NCBI RefSeq assembly: GCF_003970865.1
Contig: NZ_RXLZ01000044.1
Coordinates: 1-42,982 of the forward strand
Length of the DNA stretch: 42,982 bases
Reading direction: 5' to 3'
Source of the DNA: Stenotrophomonas maltophilia
GTDB lineage: Bacteria; Pseudomonadota; Gammaproteobacteria; Xanthomonadales; Xanthomonadaceae
The notes under the pieces were generated by a model, which saw only the letters and a list, made by a program, of their open reading frames with translations, made no database searches and was not told where the DNA came from. Of the stretch, positions 27,839 through 37,226 are shown piece after piece. The position numbers and the translations under genes are program-made. The first letter of the stretch is position 1. Each line of letters starts with the position of its first letter.

Positions 27839-27870
27839 AAAAAAAAACCTGCCGCAGCGAGCGGCAGGTT
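27839..27870 (-). terminator. Rho-independent terminator of rho
   Basis: Minus-strand stem AACCTGCCGC / GCGGCAGGTT (arms 27861-27870 and 27846-27855), loop of 5, then a T run (poly-A at 27839-27847 on the given strand). It lies 29 bp past the rho stop codon. Confidence 0.92.
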
Positions 27871-27898
27871 TCCTTCCAATGCAGGACCGGGCCGGGGC

Positions 27899-29641
27899 TC
27901 AGCGCTTCATCGAACCGAAGAACTCGTCGTTGGACTTGGTGTTCTTCATCTTGTCCAGCAGGAATTCCATCGCGGCCATTTCATCCATCGGATGCAGCAG
28001 CTTGCGCAGGATCCAGATCTTCTGCAGCAGCTCCGGCTCGATCAGCAGGTCTTCGCGGCGGGTGCCGGAACGGTTGATGTCGATGGCCGGGAACACGCGC
28101 TTTTCAGCGATACGGCGGCTCAGGTGGACTTCGCTGTTGCCGGTGCCCTTGAACTCTTCGTAGATCACCTCGTCCATCTTCGAGCCGGTGTCGACCAGCG
28201 CGGTGGCGATGATGGTCAGGCTGCCGCCTTCTTCCACGTTGCGCGCGGCACCGAAGAAGCGCTTCGGACGATGCAGCGCGTTGGCGTCCACACCACCGGT
28301 CAGCACCTTGCCCGAGCTCGGCACCACGTTGTTGTAGGCGCGGGCCAGGCGGGTGATCGAGTCGAGCAGGATCACCACGTCCTTCTTGTGCTCGACCAGG
28401 CGCTTGGCGCGCTCGATGACCATTTCGGCCACCTGCACGTGGCGTGCGGCCGGCTCGTCGAAGGTCGAGCTGATGACCTCGCCGCGCACGGTGCGCTGCA
28501 TTTCGGTCACTTCTTCCGGGCGCTCGTCGATCAGCAGCACGATCAGGTGCACGTCCGGGTGGTTGGTGGTGATGGCAGTAGCGACCTGCTGCATCATCAT
28601 GGTCTTGCCGGCCTTCGGCTGCGACACGATGAGCGAGCGCTGGCCCTTGCCCTGCGGGGCCATCAGGTCGAGGATGCGGCCGGTGATGTCTTCCGACGAA
28701 CCGTTGCCACGCTCCAGGGTGAAGCGGCGGCGCGGGAACAGCGCGGTCAGGTTCTCGAACAGCACCTTGTTCTTCGACGCTTCGATCGGCTCACCGTTGA
28801 TGGTGTCGACGATGTTCAGCGCAAAGTAGCGTTCGCCGTCCTTCGGGAAGCGGATGCGGCCGGAGATGTGGTCGCCGGTGCGCAGGTTGAAGCGGCGGAT
28901 CTGGCTGGGCGAGATGTAGGTGTCGTCCGGGCCGGCCAGGTAGCTGGCTTCGGCCGCGCGCAGGAAGCCGAAGCCGTCCGGCAGGATTTCCAGCACACCG
29001 TCGGCGGCGACGCCGTCACCGTGGCGGGTCAGCACCTTCAGCAGGGCGAAGATCACGTCCTGCTTGCGGGCGCGGGCCACGCCTTCGGAGATCTGCAGCT
29101 GCTCGGCGATTTCCAGCAGCTTCTGTGCCGGCATGCGCTTGAGGTCGCTCAGCGAGTAGACCGGGAAGCCCTCGGGCACGTTGGCATGCGGGCGCGGCAC
29201 GAACGGCTGCTGCTCGCCGCCGTCGTTGGGCAGGCCATCGTCGCGGAAGCGGTTGTTACGGTCACGGTCGCGGCGGTTGCGGAAGCGGTCGCGGCGGTTG
29301 CCCTGACCTTGCCCCTGGCCCTGCTGGCCGTTCTGATTGTACGGGTTCTGGCCCTGGTTCTGGCCGCCCCCCTGGTGGTTCTGCTGGCGCGGCTGGCCGG
29401 ATTCGCGACCCTCACCGCCTTCGCCACCGCCAGTGCTGGCAGGGGCCTCGGCGGCGGGCGCGCTCGGCGCGGGGGCAGCAGCTGGTGCCTCGGGCGCGGC
29501 GGCCAGCGGCAGGGTCGGCTGCGCCGGAGCGGCGCTGGTTTCGGCGGCTGCCGGAGCGGTGGCCTTGCTCACGCGGGGCTTGCGCACGCGCTTTTCGGCG
29601 GGCGCATCGGCGCTGCCGGTTTCGGAAGTGTTATCGGACAA
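27899..29641 (-). CDS. rho: Transcription termination factor Rho with long low-complexity N-terminus
   Basis: A 580-residue hexameric RNA-dependent ATPase that ends transcription at Rho-dependent sites (E. coli Rho is 419). Residues ~160-205 are the N-terminal helical domain ([20 protein letters not shown]), and ~215-280 the RNA-binding cold-shock-like fold ([21 protein letters not shown]). Walker A is QPKAGKT at 341-347, and Walker B is [16 protein letters not shown]. The first ~150 residues are extra: Ala/Pro-rich (28-70), a Gln/Asn/Gly-rich stretch (82-114) and an Arg/Asp-rich stretch (115-135). The start is TTG 29641, with GAGGA nine bases upstream. trxA lies 228 bp upstream on the same strand. 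Confidence 0.96.
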   Translation of the reverse strand: MSDNTSETGSADAPAEKRVRKPRVSKATAPAAAETSAAPAQPTLPLAAAPEAPAAAPAPSAPAAEAPASTGGGEGGEGRESGQPRQQNHQGGGQNQGQNPYNQNGQQGQGQGQGNRRDRFRNRRDRDRNNRFRDDGLPNDGGEQQPFVPRPHANVPEGFPVYSLSDLKRMPAQKLLEIAEQLQISEGVARARKQDVIFALLKVLTRHGDGVAADGVLEILPDGFGFLRAAEASYLAGPDDTYISPSQIRRFNLRTGDHISGRIRFPKDGERYFALNIVDTINGEPIEASKNKVLFENLTALFPRRRFTLERGNGSSEDITGRILDLMAPQGKGQRSLIVSQPKAGKTMMMQQVATAITTNHPDVHLIVLLIDERPEEVTEMQRTVRGEVISSTFDEPAARHVQVAEMVIERAKRLVEHKKDVVILLDSITRLARAYNNVVPSSGKVLTGGVDANALHRPKRFFGAARNVEEGGSLTIIATALVDTGSKMDEVIYEEFKGTGNSEVHLSRRIAEKRVFPAIDINRSGTRREDLLIEPELLQKIWILRKLLHPMDEMAAMEFLLDKMKNTKSNDEFFGSMKR

Positions 29642-29760
29642 GAGCGTTATTCCTCGCTTGAAGGTGCGAGCGCCCGGCTGGGGCGGCGAACGTTGGGAAT
29701 GGGTCTGGAAGAAACTGCGTCCAGAGGGTGCGGCACGCGAACGCGGCCGGATATGCCGAC

Positions 29761-29788
29761 ACTATCATCGGCCTGCGGCGCCACGCAA
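29761..29788 (-). promoter_or_regulatory. Candidate promoter for rho
   Basis: Minus-strand TTGCGT (29783-29788), 16-bp spacer, GATAGT (29761-29766), about 120 bases before the rho TTG start. The long leader would allow the Rho autoregulation known in other bacteria. Consensus matching only. Confidence 0.3.
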
Positions 29789-29830
29789 GGGGCGCCGGGA
29801 ACAGCATTCATCATGGGCGCGGGGCGCCCG

Positions 29831-29857
29831 CCGGCAGCCGCGGTCGGCGGCTGCCGG
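29831..29857 (-). terminator. GC-rich hairpin after trxA
   Basis: Perfect 10-bp stem CCGGCAGCCG / CGGCTGCCGG with a 7-base loop, 13 bp past the trxA stop on the minus strand. It lacks a T run, so it may be a partial terminator or a 3'-end stabiliser between trxA and rho. Confidence 0.5.
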
Positions 29858-29869
29858 AGAACAGCAGGA

Positions 29870-30199
29870 TCAGGCCAGGGCCTTGTCCAGCAGGCCGGCC
29901 AGCTGGGCCTTGCCCACCGCACCAATCTGCTCGCCGACCTTCTCGCCGTCCTTGAACACGACCAGGTACGGAATCGAACGCACGTGGTACTTGGCGGCCA
30001 GCGCACGGTTGTGGTCGACGTTGACCTTGGCGATCTTGGCGCGGCCCTGGTAGGCATCGGCCAGTTCGTCCAGCGCCGGGGCGATCATCTTGCACGGGCC
30101 ACACCACTCGGCCCAGAAATCGACCAGCACCGGTTCCTTGGAATTCAGCACTGCGCTATCAAAGTCGGCGTCGCCGACATGTACAACCTTGTCGCTCAT
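29870..30199 (-). CDS. trxA: Thioredoxin 1
   Basis: A 109-residue cytoplasmic disulfide reductase with the active-site WCGPCK (near residues 31-36) and the cis-proline motif [13 protein letters not shown]. Length and sequence are typical of TrxA (E. coli 109). Start ATG 30199 ([14 protein letters not shown]) has only a weak GAGAAA ribosome site; an 11-codon upstream extension is not typical of the family. It lies between rho (downstream, same strand) and divergent rhlB, the same rhlB-trxA-rho neighbourhood as in E. coli. Confidence 0.96.
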   Translation of the reverse strand: MSDKVVHVGDADFDSAVLNSKEPVLVDFWAEWCGPCKMIAPALDELADAYQGRAKIAKVNVDHNRALAAKYHVRSIPYLVVFKDGEKVGEQIGAVGKAQLAGLLDKALA

Positions 30200-30709
30200 C
30201 TTGGTTTCTCGTCTTGGATTGCACCCGGCCATGCCGGAGGTGGGTGAACTGGGCCATGCCCGGTGGCGCGACCCTCGTCGTTGCCTCGCGGCGCACTGCC
30301 GCGGTGCGTTCGGCGGGATGCCTGGACGCTCACGGCCGGCAGTGTACCCCTATCGCAGGGCGGGGACAGGCGCCGGCTGGAACCCAGCGTATCGTGATCG
30401 CTTCGATGCCTGGTATGTGTCGGATTTCACTGTCTTCCTGTACATGGGGCTGGCAGCGGGCGACACCAGCGGCCCTGGCAGGGCCGTTCAAGTCCGGTGT
30501 GGCTGGGTGAAGGACGCCGTCTCTTGACTTTATGAGACAGGTCATTCCGGTTTGCTGGCCCGAGTGCGTTAAACTGGGGCATTGTGCGGCGCGCGGACCG
30601 GGTGGTCCCAGCCTGCCAACCCGCCGCAGGGGCCGCAGTTTGCGACGGTGCCCCTAGACGATGAAGTGCCAGCCGCCCCACGGGCCGGCGGCCATACCAA
30701 GACGGACTC
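30200..30709. other. Long divergent intergenic region, trxA/rhlB
   Basis: 510 bp without a convincing gene. It must hold promoters for trxA (minus) and rhlB (plus). Visible elements are a TTGACT box at 30524-30529 with no good -10 at the right distance, a short hairpin GTCTC...GAGAC around it, and an isolated TAAACT (-10-like) at 30570-30575. Toward rhlB there are GC-rich inverted segments near 30590-30700, suggesting a structured 5' leader. RhlB acts on RNA, so a regulated leader is possible but unproven. Short reading frames here lack homology or coding character. Confidence 0.5.
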
Positions 30710-32431
30710 ATGAGCGACAAACCGCTGACCGATTTGACCTTCTCCTCCTTCGAGCTGCATCCGGCCCTGCAGGCCGGCCTTGAAGGAGCCGGATTCACCC
30801 GCTGCACCCCGATCCAGGCGCTGACCCTGCCGGTCGCGCTGCCCGGTGGTGATGTTGCCGGCCAGGCCCAGACCGGCACCGGCAAGACCCTGGCCTTCCT
30901 GGTCGCTGTCGTGAACCGCCTGCTGACGCGTCCGGCCCTGGCTGACCGCAAGCCGGAAGATCCGCGCGCGCTGATCCTCGCCCCGACCCGCGAACTGGCC
31001 ATCCAGATCCACAAGGATGCAGTGAAGTTCGGTTCCGACCTGGGCCTGCGTTTCGCGCTGGTCTACGGCGGCGTGGATTACGACAAGCAGCGCGAACTGC
31101 TGCAGCAGGGCGTGGACGTGATCATCGCCACCCCGGGCCGCCTGATCGACTACGTCAAGCAGCACAAGGTGGTGTCGCTGCACGCCTGCGAGATCTGCGT
31201 GCTGGACGAAGCCGACCGCATGTTCGACCTGGGCTTCATCAAGGACATCCGCTTCCTGCTGCGCCGCATGCCCGAGCGCACCACCCGCCAGACCCTGCTG
31301 TTCAGTGCCACCCTCAGCCACCGCGTGCTGGAGCTGGCCTACGAGCACATGAACGAACCGCAGAAGCTGGTGGTTGAAGCCGAGACCATCACCGCCGCGC
31401 GCGTGCGCCAGCGCATCTACTTCCCGGCCGACGACGAGAAGATCCCGCTGCTGCTGGGCCTGCTGTCGCGCAGCGAAGGCGCACGCACCATGGTCTTCGT
31501 CAACACCAAGGTGTTCGTCGAACGCGTTGCCCGTTCGCTGGAAAAGGCCGGCTACCGTGTCGGCGTGCTGTCCGGTGATGTGCCGCAGAAGAAGCGCGAG
31601 AGCCTGCTCAACCGCTTCCAGAAGGGCCAGCTGGAAATCCTGGTGGCCACCGATGTGGCCGCGCGCGGCCTGCATATCGACGGCATCAAGTACGTCTACA
31701 ACTACGACCTGCCGTTTGACGCCGAAGACTACGTGCACCGCATCGGCCGCACCGCGCGCCTGGGCGAAGAGGGTGATGCGATCAGCTTCGCCTGCGAACG
31801 CTATGCCATGGGCCTGCCGGACATCGAGGCCTACATCGAGCAGAAGATTCCGTCCGAGCCGGTCACCAAGGAACTGCTGACCCCGCTGCCGCGCCCGGAA
31901 CGCCCGGCTCCGGCTGCAGGCGAGGAAGGCGAGGACAACGAAAGCGTCGGCCAGATCTTCCGCGAAGCGCGCGAAGCCCGCGCCGCCGAGGAAGAGCGTC
32001 GGGGCGGTGGCCGTAGTGGCGGCCGTTCAGGCGGCGGTGGTCGTGGTGGTCGCGACGGTGAGCGCAGTGGCGAGCGCCGTTCGCGTGGCCCGCGCAAGCC
32101 GCGCGTGGAAGGCGAGCAGGGCGCTGCCGCCCCGGCCGCCGGTGCTGAAGGCGCCGTTGCCCAGGCCCCGCGTCCGCCGCGCCCGCCGCGCGCCGAAGGC
32201 GCACCGGAAGCTGCGGTGGACGGCGAGCACAAGCCGCGCAAGCGCCGTCGTCGTCGCCATGGCCGTCCGGTCGAAGGTGCCGAGGGCGTGCAGAACGCCG
32301 CCGGCAATGGCGCCAGCCCGGTCACCCCGGTGCAGGTGGTGGCCAAGCCGGTGCGCACGGCTGCTGATACCGGCGATTCGTTCCTGACCCGCATCGGCCG
32401 CAAGATCCGCCGGATGCTGTCGGGCAACTAA
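30710..32431 (+). CDS. rhlB: DEAD-box ATP-dependent RNA helicase RhlB
   Basis: A 573-residue RNA helicase that unwinds structured mRNA for the RNA degradosome. Motifs: Q-motif region [13 protein letters not shown] (~29-41), Walker A AQTGTGKT (53-60), PTREL (92-96), TPGR (141-144), DEAD (166-169), SAT (199-201), then [13 protein letters not shown] and [11 protein letters not shown] in the second RecA fold. Beyond about residue 400 is a tail of ~170 residues: acidic EEGEDNE, a Gly/Arg (RGG-like) block, an Ala/Pro block and a basic [14 protein letters not shown]. coli RhlB is 421 residues with a much shorter tail. Gene order beside trxA and rho supports RhlB over other DEAD helicases. Confidence 0.95.
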   Translation: MSDKPLTDLTFSSFELHPALQAGLEGAGFTRCTPIQALTLPVALPGGDVAGQAQTGTGKTLAFLVAVVNRLLTRPALADRKPEDPRALILAPTRELAIQIHKDAVKFGSDLGLRFALVYGGVDYDKQRELLQQGVDVIIATPGRLIDYVKQHKVVSLHACEICVLDEADRMFDLGFIKDIRFLLRRMPERTTRQTLLFSATLSHRVLELAYEHMNEPQKLVVEAETITAARVRQRIYFPADDEKIPLLLGLLSRSEGARTMVFVNTKVFVERVARSLEKAGYRVGVLSGDVPQKKRESLLNRFQKGQLEILVATDVAARGLHIDGIKYVYNYDLPFDAEDYVHRIGRTARLGEEGDAISFACERYAMGLPDIEAYIEQKIPSEPVTKELLTPLPRPERPAPAAGEEGEDNESVGQIFREAREARAAEEERRGGGRSGGRSGGGGRGGRDGERSGERRSRGPRKPRVEGEQGAAAPAAGAEGAVAQAPRPPRPPRAEGAPEAAVDGEHKPRKRRRRRHGRPVEGAEGVQNAAGNGASPVTPVQVVAKPVRTAADTGDSFLTRIGRKIRRMLSGN

Positions 32432-32445
32432 GCCGTCGATGGTGG

Positions 32446-32538
32446 GTGCGGACCTTGGTCCGCACTGCCCCATGGGGTAGGGTAGTGCCGGCCGCTGGCC
32501 GGCAGCTGTGTGGGTTGCCGGCCAGCGGCCGGCACTAC
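32446..32538. repeat. Three SMAG-type REP palindromes between rhlB and ftsE
   Basis: 32446-32465 (GTGCGGACC..GGTCCGCAC), 32482-32504 (GTAGTGCCGGCC...GGCCGGCA) and 32516-32538 (inverse copy ending CACTAC). The last two are a facing pair. They lie between the rhlB stop and the ftsE start and have been read in frame as a false ftsE extension. Confidence 0.87.
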
Positions 32539-32589
32539 CGATCGTGCGACCGTCTCCACGACGTCGCGCCGGTCCTGCATAATCGGGGC

Positions 32590-33276
32590 ATGAGTGTCCT
32601 GCGCTTCGACAATGTCAGCAAACAGTACGCCGGTGGCCACGAGGCACTGACCGATGTCAGCTTCGAGGTCGCGCCGGGCGAGATGCTGTTCGTCACCGGC
32701 CATTCCGGTGCGGGCAAAAGCACCCTGCTCAAGTTGATCCACCTGGACGAGCGGCCCAGCCGCGGCGCGGTGGTGTTCGACGAGCGCAACCTGCTGAAGG
32801 TGCGTGGCGGCGACGTGCCCCGCCACCGTCGCGCGGTGGGTGCGGTCTACCAGGACCATCGCCTGCTGATGGATCGCTCGATCGCCGAGAACGTGGCGCT
32901 GCCGCTGATCCTGCGCGGCACCCGCCGTGGCGACATCAGCAAGCGCGTGCGCTCGGTGCTTGAGCGCATGGGCCTGGGCCACCGCGAGAAGGCGCTGCCC
33001 TCGCAGCTGTCGGCCGGCGAGCAGCAGCGCGTCGGCATCGCCCGCGCCATCGTCGGTGAGCCCAAGCTGCTGGTGGCCGATGAACCAACCGGCAACCTCG
33101 ACCCGACCCTGGCGGCGGAGATCATGGCCCTGTTCGCCGAGCTGCCCTCGCGCGGCACCAGCGTGCTGGTGGTCAGCCACGACCTGCCGCTGCTGCGCCG
33201 TATGCGCAAGCGCGTGCTGATCCTCGACCACGGCCGGCTGGTGGATGACATCTCGCCGCAGGACCTGGCGGAGTAA
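32590..33276 (+). CDS. ftsE: Cell division ATP-binding protein FtsE
   Basis: A 228-residue ABC-type ATPase that, with FtsX, activates peptidoglycan hydrolases at the division septum. Walker A is GHSGAGKST, the signature LSAGEQQRVGIARAI, Walker B LLVADEPTGNLD, and the H-loop VVSHD. Length matches FtsE (E. coli 222). ATG 32590 (MSVLRFDNVSKQY) is used; the in-frame extension to 32446 is repeat DNA. It is followed by ftsX after 3 bp, clearly one operon. Unlike in E. coli, ftsY is not upstream. Confidence 0.95.
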   Translation: MSVLRFDNVSKQYAGGHEALTDVSFEVAPGEMLFVTGHSGAGKSTLLKLIHLDERPSRGAVVFDERNLLKVRGGDVPRHRRAVGAVYQDHRLLMDRSIAENVALPLILRGTRRGDISKRVRSVLERMGLGHREKALPSQLSAGEQQRVGIARAIVGEPKLLVADEPTGNLDPTLAAEIMALFAELPSRGTSVLVVSHDLPLLRRMRKRVLILDHGRLVDDISPQDLAE

Positions 33277-33279
33277 CCG

Positions 33280-34227
33280 ATGGCGAAGAACGAAAACAGC
33301 GAAGCCGCCGCCCCGTCGCGCGTGGGCGTCTGGTTCCAGCACCACGTGCACAGCGTGGTGTTCAGCCTCGGCCGCGCCTGCCGCAAGCCGTGGGCGACCC
33401 TGCTGACGGTGATGGTCATGGCGCTGGCGCTGGCCCTGCCGCTGGGCCTGTCGATCGCGCTGGACAACCTCAAGCAGTTCGCCGGCAGCGTGCAGCAGTC
33501 GCGCGACATCAATGTGTTCCTGAAGGGCGACGTCGATGGCCCCGGCGCGCTGCGGCTGGCCGGCCAGCTGCGCGACCGCGACGACGTGGCCGAAGTGAAC
33601 GTGCGCACGCCCGAACAGGGCCTGCAGGAACTGCGCGATGCCGGCCTCGGCGAGGCAATCGACGCTCTCAACGACAACCCGCTGCCGTCGCTGCTGGTGA
33701 TCACCCCGGGCCAGGGCAAGGACGACGCACGCCTGGCGCGCGCGCTGGAAAGCCTGCCCGAGGCCGACCTGGTGCAGCACGACGCACTGTGGCGCCAGCG
33801 CCTGGATGCCTGGCTGGCGTTCGGCGCACGGCTGGTGCAGGTGCTGTCGGTACTGCTCGGCGTCGGCGCCGCGCTGGTGGTCGGCAACACCGTGCGCCTG
33901 GACATCCAGGCCCGCCGCGAAGAGATCGGCGTGCTGCAGCTGCTTGGCGCCAGCGATGGCTTCATCCGCCGCCCGTTCCTGTACCTGGGCGCGTGGTATG
34001 GCCTGGGTGCCGGTGCGGTGGCGCTGGCCCTGATTGCTGCGGCCGGCGCCGCCCTGCGCGTGCCGCTGGCCGAACTCTCGCGCAGCTACGGCAGTCCGTT
34101 CGTGCTGCACGGCCTGGACCTGCTGCATGGCAGCCTGGTCCTGCTCGGCACGCTGCTGCTGGGCTGGCTGGGCGCGTGGCTGGTGACCGGCCACTTCCTC
34201 CGCCAGACCCGCCCGACCGACACCTGA
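33280..34227 (+). CDS. ftsX: Cell division membrane protein FtsX
   Basis: A 315-residue inner-membrane partner of FtsE. A cytoplasmic N-terminus with QHHVHSVVFSLGRACRKPWATLLTVMVMALALALPL leads into TM1 (~40-60). A periplasmic domain follows (~65-185; DINVFLKGDVDGPGALRLAGQL, NPLPSLLVITPGQ), then three helices near 187-207, 238-262 and 285-305. The cytoplasmic loop LDIQARREEIGVLQLLGASDGFIRRPFLYLGAWYGL is the family signature. It transmits FtsE ATP hydrolysis to periplasmic hydrolase activators such as EnvC. The response regulator gene begins 7 bp after it. Confidence 0.95.
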   Translation: MAKNENSEAAAPSRVGVWFQHHVHSVVFSLGRACRKPWATLLTVMVMALALALPLGLSIALDNLKQFAGSVQQSRDINVFLKGDVDGPGALRLAGQLRDRDDVAEVNVRTPEQGLQELRDAGLGEAIDALNDNPLPSLLVITPGQGKDDARLARALESLPEADLVQHDALWRQRLDAWLAFGARLVQVLSVLLGVGAALVVGNTVRLDIQARREEIGVLQLLGASDGFIRRPFLYLGAWYGLGAGAVALALIAAAGAALRVPLAELSRSYGSPFVLHGLDLLHGSLVLLGTLLLGWLGAWLVTGHFLRQTRPTDT

Positions 34228-34234
34228 GACCGGC

Positions 34235-35077
34235 ATGCAACCGCAAGCGCTGAAGCACCTTGAGGGGCCCGCGACGCGGGTGATGGTGGTCGATGGGTCG
34301 AAGCTGGTCCGCAAGCTGATCGCCGATGTCCTGCAGCGCGACCTGCCGGGCGTGGAGGTGATCGGCTGCGACAGCATCGAGGATGCGCAGTTGGCGCTGG
34401 CGCAGGGCCCGGTGGATCTGGTGACCACCTCGCTGACCCTGCGTGATGGTGACGGCCTGGCACTGGCGCGGATGGTCCGCGAAGCCGCAGGCCAGGCCTA
34501 TGTGCCGGTGATCGTGGTCTCCGGCGATGCCCAGCAGCACCTGGAGCAGCGCCGCTTCACCGAGTACGTCACCGACTATTTCGACAAATCGCTCGGCCAT
34601 GAAGCACTGGCGACCTTCATCCGTGGCTACGTGCAGCCGCAGACCATTCCCGGCGCCACCATCCTCTACATCGAGGACAGCCGCGTGGTCGCCGAGGCCA
34701 CCAAGCGCATGCTGGAACGCCAGCAGTTGAACGTGCTGCACGTGGTCAGCGCCGAAGAGGCGTTCACCCTGCTCACTGCCGAGTCGCTGGGCCGCAGCCG
34801 CCACCGCATCGACCTGGTGCTGACCGACGTCACCCTGAAGGGTGAACTGAGCGGCCGCGACGTGGTGCAGCGCGTGCGCGTGGACTTCGGTTACGGCAAG
34901 CGCCGCCTGCCGGTGCTGGTGATGACCGGCGATGGCAACCCGCACAACCAGACCGGGCTGCTGCAGTCCGGTGCCAACGACCTGGTGCTCAAGCCGATTG
35001 AAGAGCGCCTGCTGGTCACCAAGGTGCTGTTCCAGCTGCGCCTGGCCCGATTGAACGATGGACCCCTGATTCGATGA
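34235..35077 (+). CDS. Double-receiver response regulator, first receiver degenerate
   Basis: A 280-residue protein made of two receiver (REC) domains and no output domain. REC1 (~14-130) has only one of the two acidic residues (VVD20), has Ser66 where the phospho-acceptor Asp should be (DLVTTS), and keeps Lys118. REC2 (~142-270) is complete: E147/D148, acceptor D198 in DLVLTD, T231 and K253 in VLKP. REC1 is therefore probably a pseudo-receiver that senses or binds, and REC2 the phosphorylated half. It sits 7 bp after ftsX and 9 bp before ung, so it is likely co-transcribed with ftsEX. No kinase is nearby. Its output must come from protein contacts; function unknown. Confidence 0.88.
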   Translation: MQPQALKHLEGPATRVMVVDGSKLVRKLIADVLQRDLPGVEVIGCDSIEDAQLALAQGPVDLVTTSLTLRDGDGLALARMVREAAGQAYVPVIVVSGDAQQHLEQRRFTEYVTDYFDKSLGHEALATFIRGYVQPQTIPGATILYIEDSRVVAEATKRMLERQQLNVLHVVSAEEAFTLLTAESLGRSRHRIDLVLTDVTLKGELSGRDVVQRVRVDFGYGKRRLPVLVMTGDGNPHNQTGLLQSGANDLVLKPIEERLLVTKVLFQLRLARLNDGPLIR

Positions 35078-35086
35078 AGTGGCGCG

Positions 35087-35800
35087 ATGATTGATGAAGT
35101 AGCCGGCACCCCGACGATCCAGCTCGAGCCGAGCTGGAAGCAGCATGTCGGCGATTACCTGATGCAGCCGCAGATGCGCGAGCTGTCCGGTTTCCTGCGC
35201 CAGCGCAAGGCCAGCGGTGCGGCGGTGTTCCCGCCCGGACCGCAGATCTTTGCCGCGTTCGATGCCACGCCGTTCGAGCAGGTGAAGGTGGTGATCCTCG
35301 GGCAGGACCCGTACCACGGTCGCGGCCAGGCGCATGGCCTGAGTTTTTCGGTGGCGCCCGGTGTGCCGGTGCCGCCGTCGCTGCTGAACATCTACAAGGA
35401 GATCGAGAGCGATCTCGGTATCCCGCGTCCGGACCACGGTTGCCTGATCCCGTGGGCGCAGCGCGGCGTGCTGCTGCTCAATGCCGTGCTGACGGTGGAA
35501 GAGGGCCAGGCCGGTGCCCATCAGGGGCGTGGCTGGGAAGGCTTCACCGACCACGTGGTGGATGTGCTCAACCGCGAACGCGACGGCCTGGTGTTCATGC
35601 TCTGGGGCGCGTACGCGCAGAAGAAGGGCAAGGTTATCGACACCCGCCGCCACCGTGTGCTGAAGTCGCCGCACCCGTCGCCGCTGTCGGCCCACCGCGG
35701 CTTCCTCGGCTGCCAGCATTTCTCGATGGCCAACGAGTACCTGCAGCGCCGCGGCCAGGCCCCGATCGACTGGTCGCTGCCGCCGCGTTCGGCGCTCTGA
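35087..35800 (+). CDS. ung: Uracil-DNA glycosylase
   Basis: A 237-residue family-1 UDG that removes uracil from DNA to start base-excision repair. Motifs: catalytic water-activating GQDPYHG (~64-70), VPVPPSLLNIYKEI, the uracil-binding LLLNAVLTVEEGQAGAH, and the DNA-intercalation loop HPSPLSAHRGFLG. Length fits the family (E. coli 229). ATG 35087 starts 9 bp after the response regulator stop. An octamer GATGAAGT occurs on both sides of the start, a curiosity only. It may be the last gene of an ftsE-ftsX-regulator-ung transcript. A GC-rich imperfect hairpin follows at ~35800-35821, without a T run. Confidence 0.95.
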   Translation: MIDEVAGTPTIQLEPSWKQHVGDYLMQPQMRELSGFLRQRKASGAAVFPPGPQIFAAFDATPFEQVKVVILGQDPYHGRGQAHGLSFSVAPGVPVPPSLLNIYKEIESDLGIPRPDHGCLIPWAQRGVLLLNAVLTVEEGQAGAHQGRGWEGFTDHVVDVLNRERDGLVFMLWGAYAQKKGKVIDTRRHRVLKSPHPSPLSAHRGFLGCQHFSMANEYLQRRGQAPIDWSLPPRSAL

Positions 35801-36023
35801 GCGGGCCGCCCGGCCCGGGCTGAACGCCTGGCAACGTTGCTGACCCTGAATGGGCCTCCAGAACGGCCCGTTCAGCTCCGCTTGACCGGAATCGGCCGGT
35901 TTCCGGTAGGTAATTGATTGAATTCCAAGGGATTGTGAATCCCGAAAAGCGTGCTCGCCACTGTCATCAAATCGCGCTACGGTAGGGCTCTGTTTGGGAC
36001 CAGTGTTGCATCAATAGGATGCT

Positions 36024-36052
36024 GGAACTTTTTCCTCCTTTAGCAGTCCAAA
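36024..36052 (+). promoter_or_regulatory. Candidate sigma-E-type promoter for rpoH
   Basis: GGAACTT (36024-36030) exactly matches the sigma-E -35 box. It is followed 16 bases later by TCCAAA (36047-36052), close to the -10 (TCAAA/TCTGA class). E. coli rpoH also has a sigma-E promoter. Transcription would begin about 36058-36062, giving a very short leader. Sequence match only. Confidence 0.5.
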
Positions 36053-36065
36053 TCCCGGACTGCTA
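36041..36065 (+). promoter_or_regulatory. Perfect hairpin immediately before the rpoH ribosome site
   Basis: Inverted repeat TAGCAGTCC (36041-36049) / GGACTGCTA (36057-36065), loop AAATCCC, extendable by one A-T pair. It ends about 12 bases before the ATG at 36078. It overlaps the candidate sigma-E -10, so it could be a DNA operator, an RNA structure in longer transcripts that limits access to the weak ribosome site, or chance. Confidence 0.5.
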
Positions 36066-36077
36066 AGATGGGTGCCT

Positions 36078-36953
<876 letters not shown>

Positions 36954-37000
36954 GGCATGGATCTTTGGTTCGGTTCCTAGTTCCGGCCCCCGTTCTGATG

Positions 37001-37032
37001 AAAAGTCCCGGCGTTGGTCGGGGCTTTTCGTT
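37001..37032 (+). terminator. Rho-independent terminator after rpoH
   Basis: Stem AAAAGTCCCG / CGGGGCTTTT (one G-T pair) with an 8-base loop, then CGTTT, 47 bp past the rpoH stop. From here to 37226 I see only a degenerate SMAG-like stretch (~37050-37100) and no gene. Confidence 0.8.
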
Positions 37033-37226
37033 TGACCGGCATGGCTGTTGGTAATGCGGGCCGCTGATCGGCTGCTTCAGTAGTACCAGCCCATGGCGGG
37101 CAGTCATGCGCTTCCGGTAGCCGTTCAATCCCTCGCGAGGTTTATACCCAAGGGTCTGGTCCAATTCAGAATGGTCCCTCTGGCCTCAGTCCTAGAGTTG
37201 GACTCCGATGACTGCCTTCCTGTGCT

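Noticed and set aside
27041..30247. 1068-codon open frame on the plus strand across the cyclase, rho and trxA genes
   Set aside because: Antisense shadow of high-GC genes; composition (His, Gln, Arg-rich) is not protein-like, and three well-identified genes lie opposite.
32446..32589. N-terminal extension of FtsE
   Set aside because: Entirely encoded by SMAG repeats and intergenic DNA; FtsE homology and length fit ATG 32590.
36041..36065. Hairpin as a proven RNA thermometer of rpoH
   Set aside because: The ribosome site is not inside the stem, and the overlapping candidate promoter would start transcription within it; kept only as an open question.
36954..37226. Possible tRNA near 37130-37190
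   Set aside because: I could not fold a cloverleaf or find conserved T-loop and acceptor pairing.
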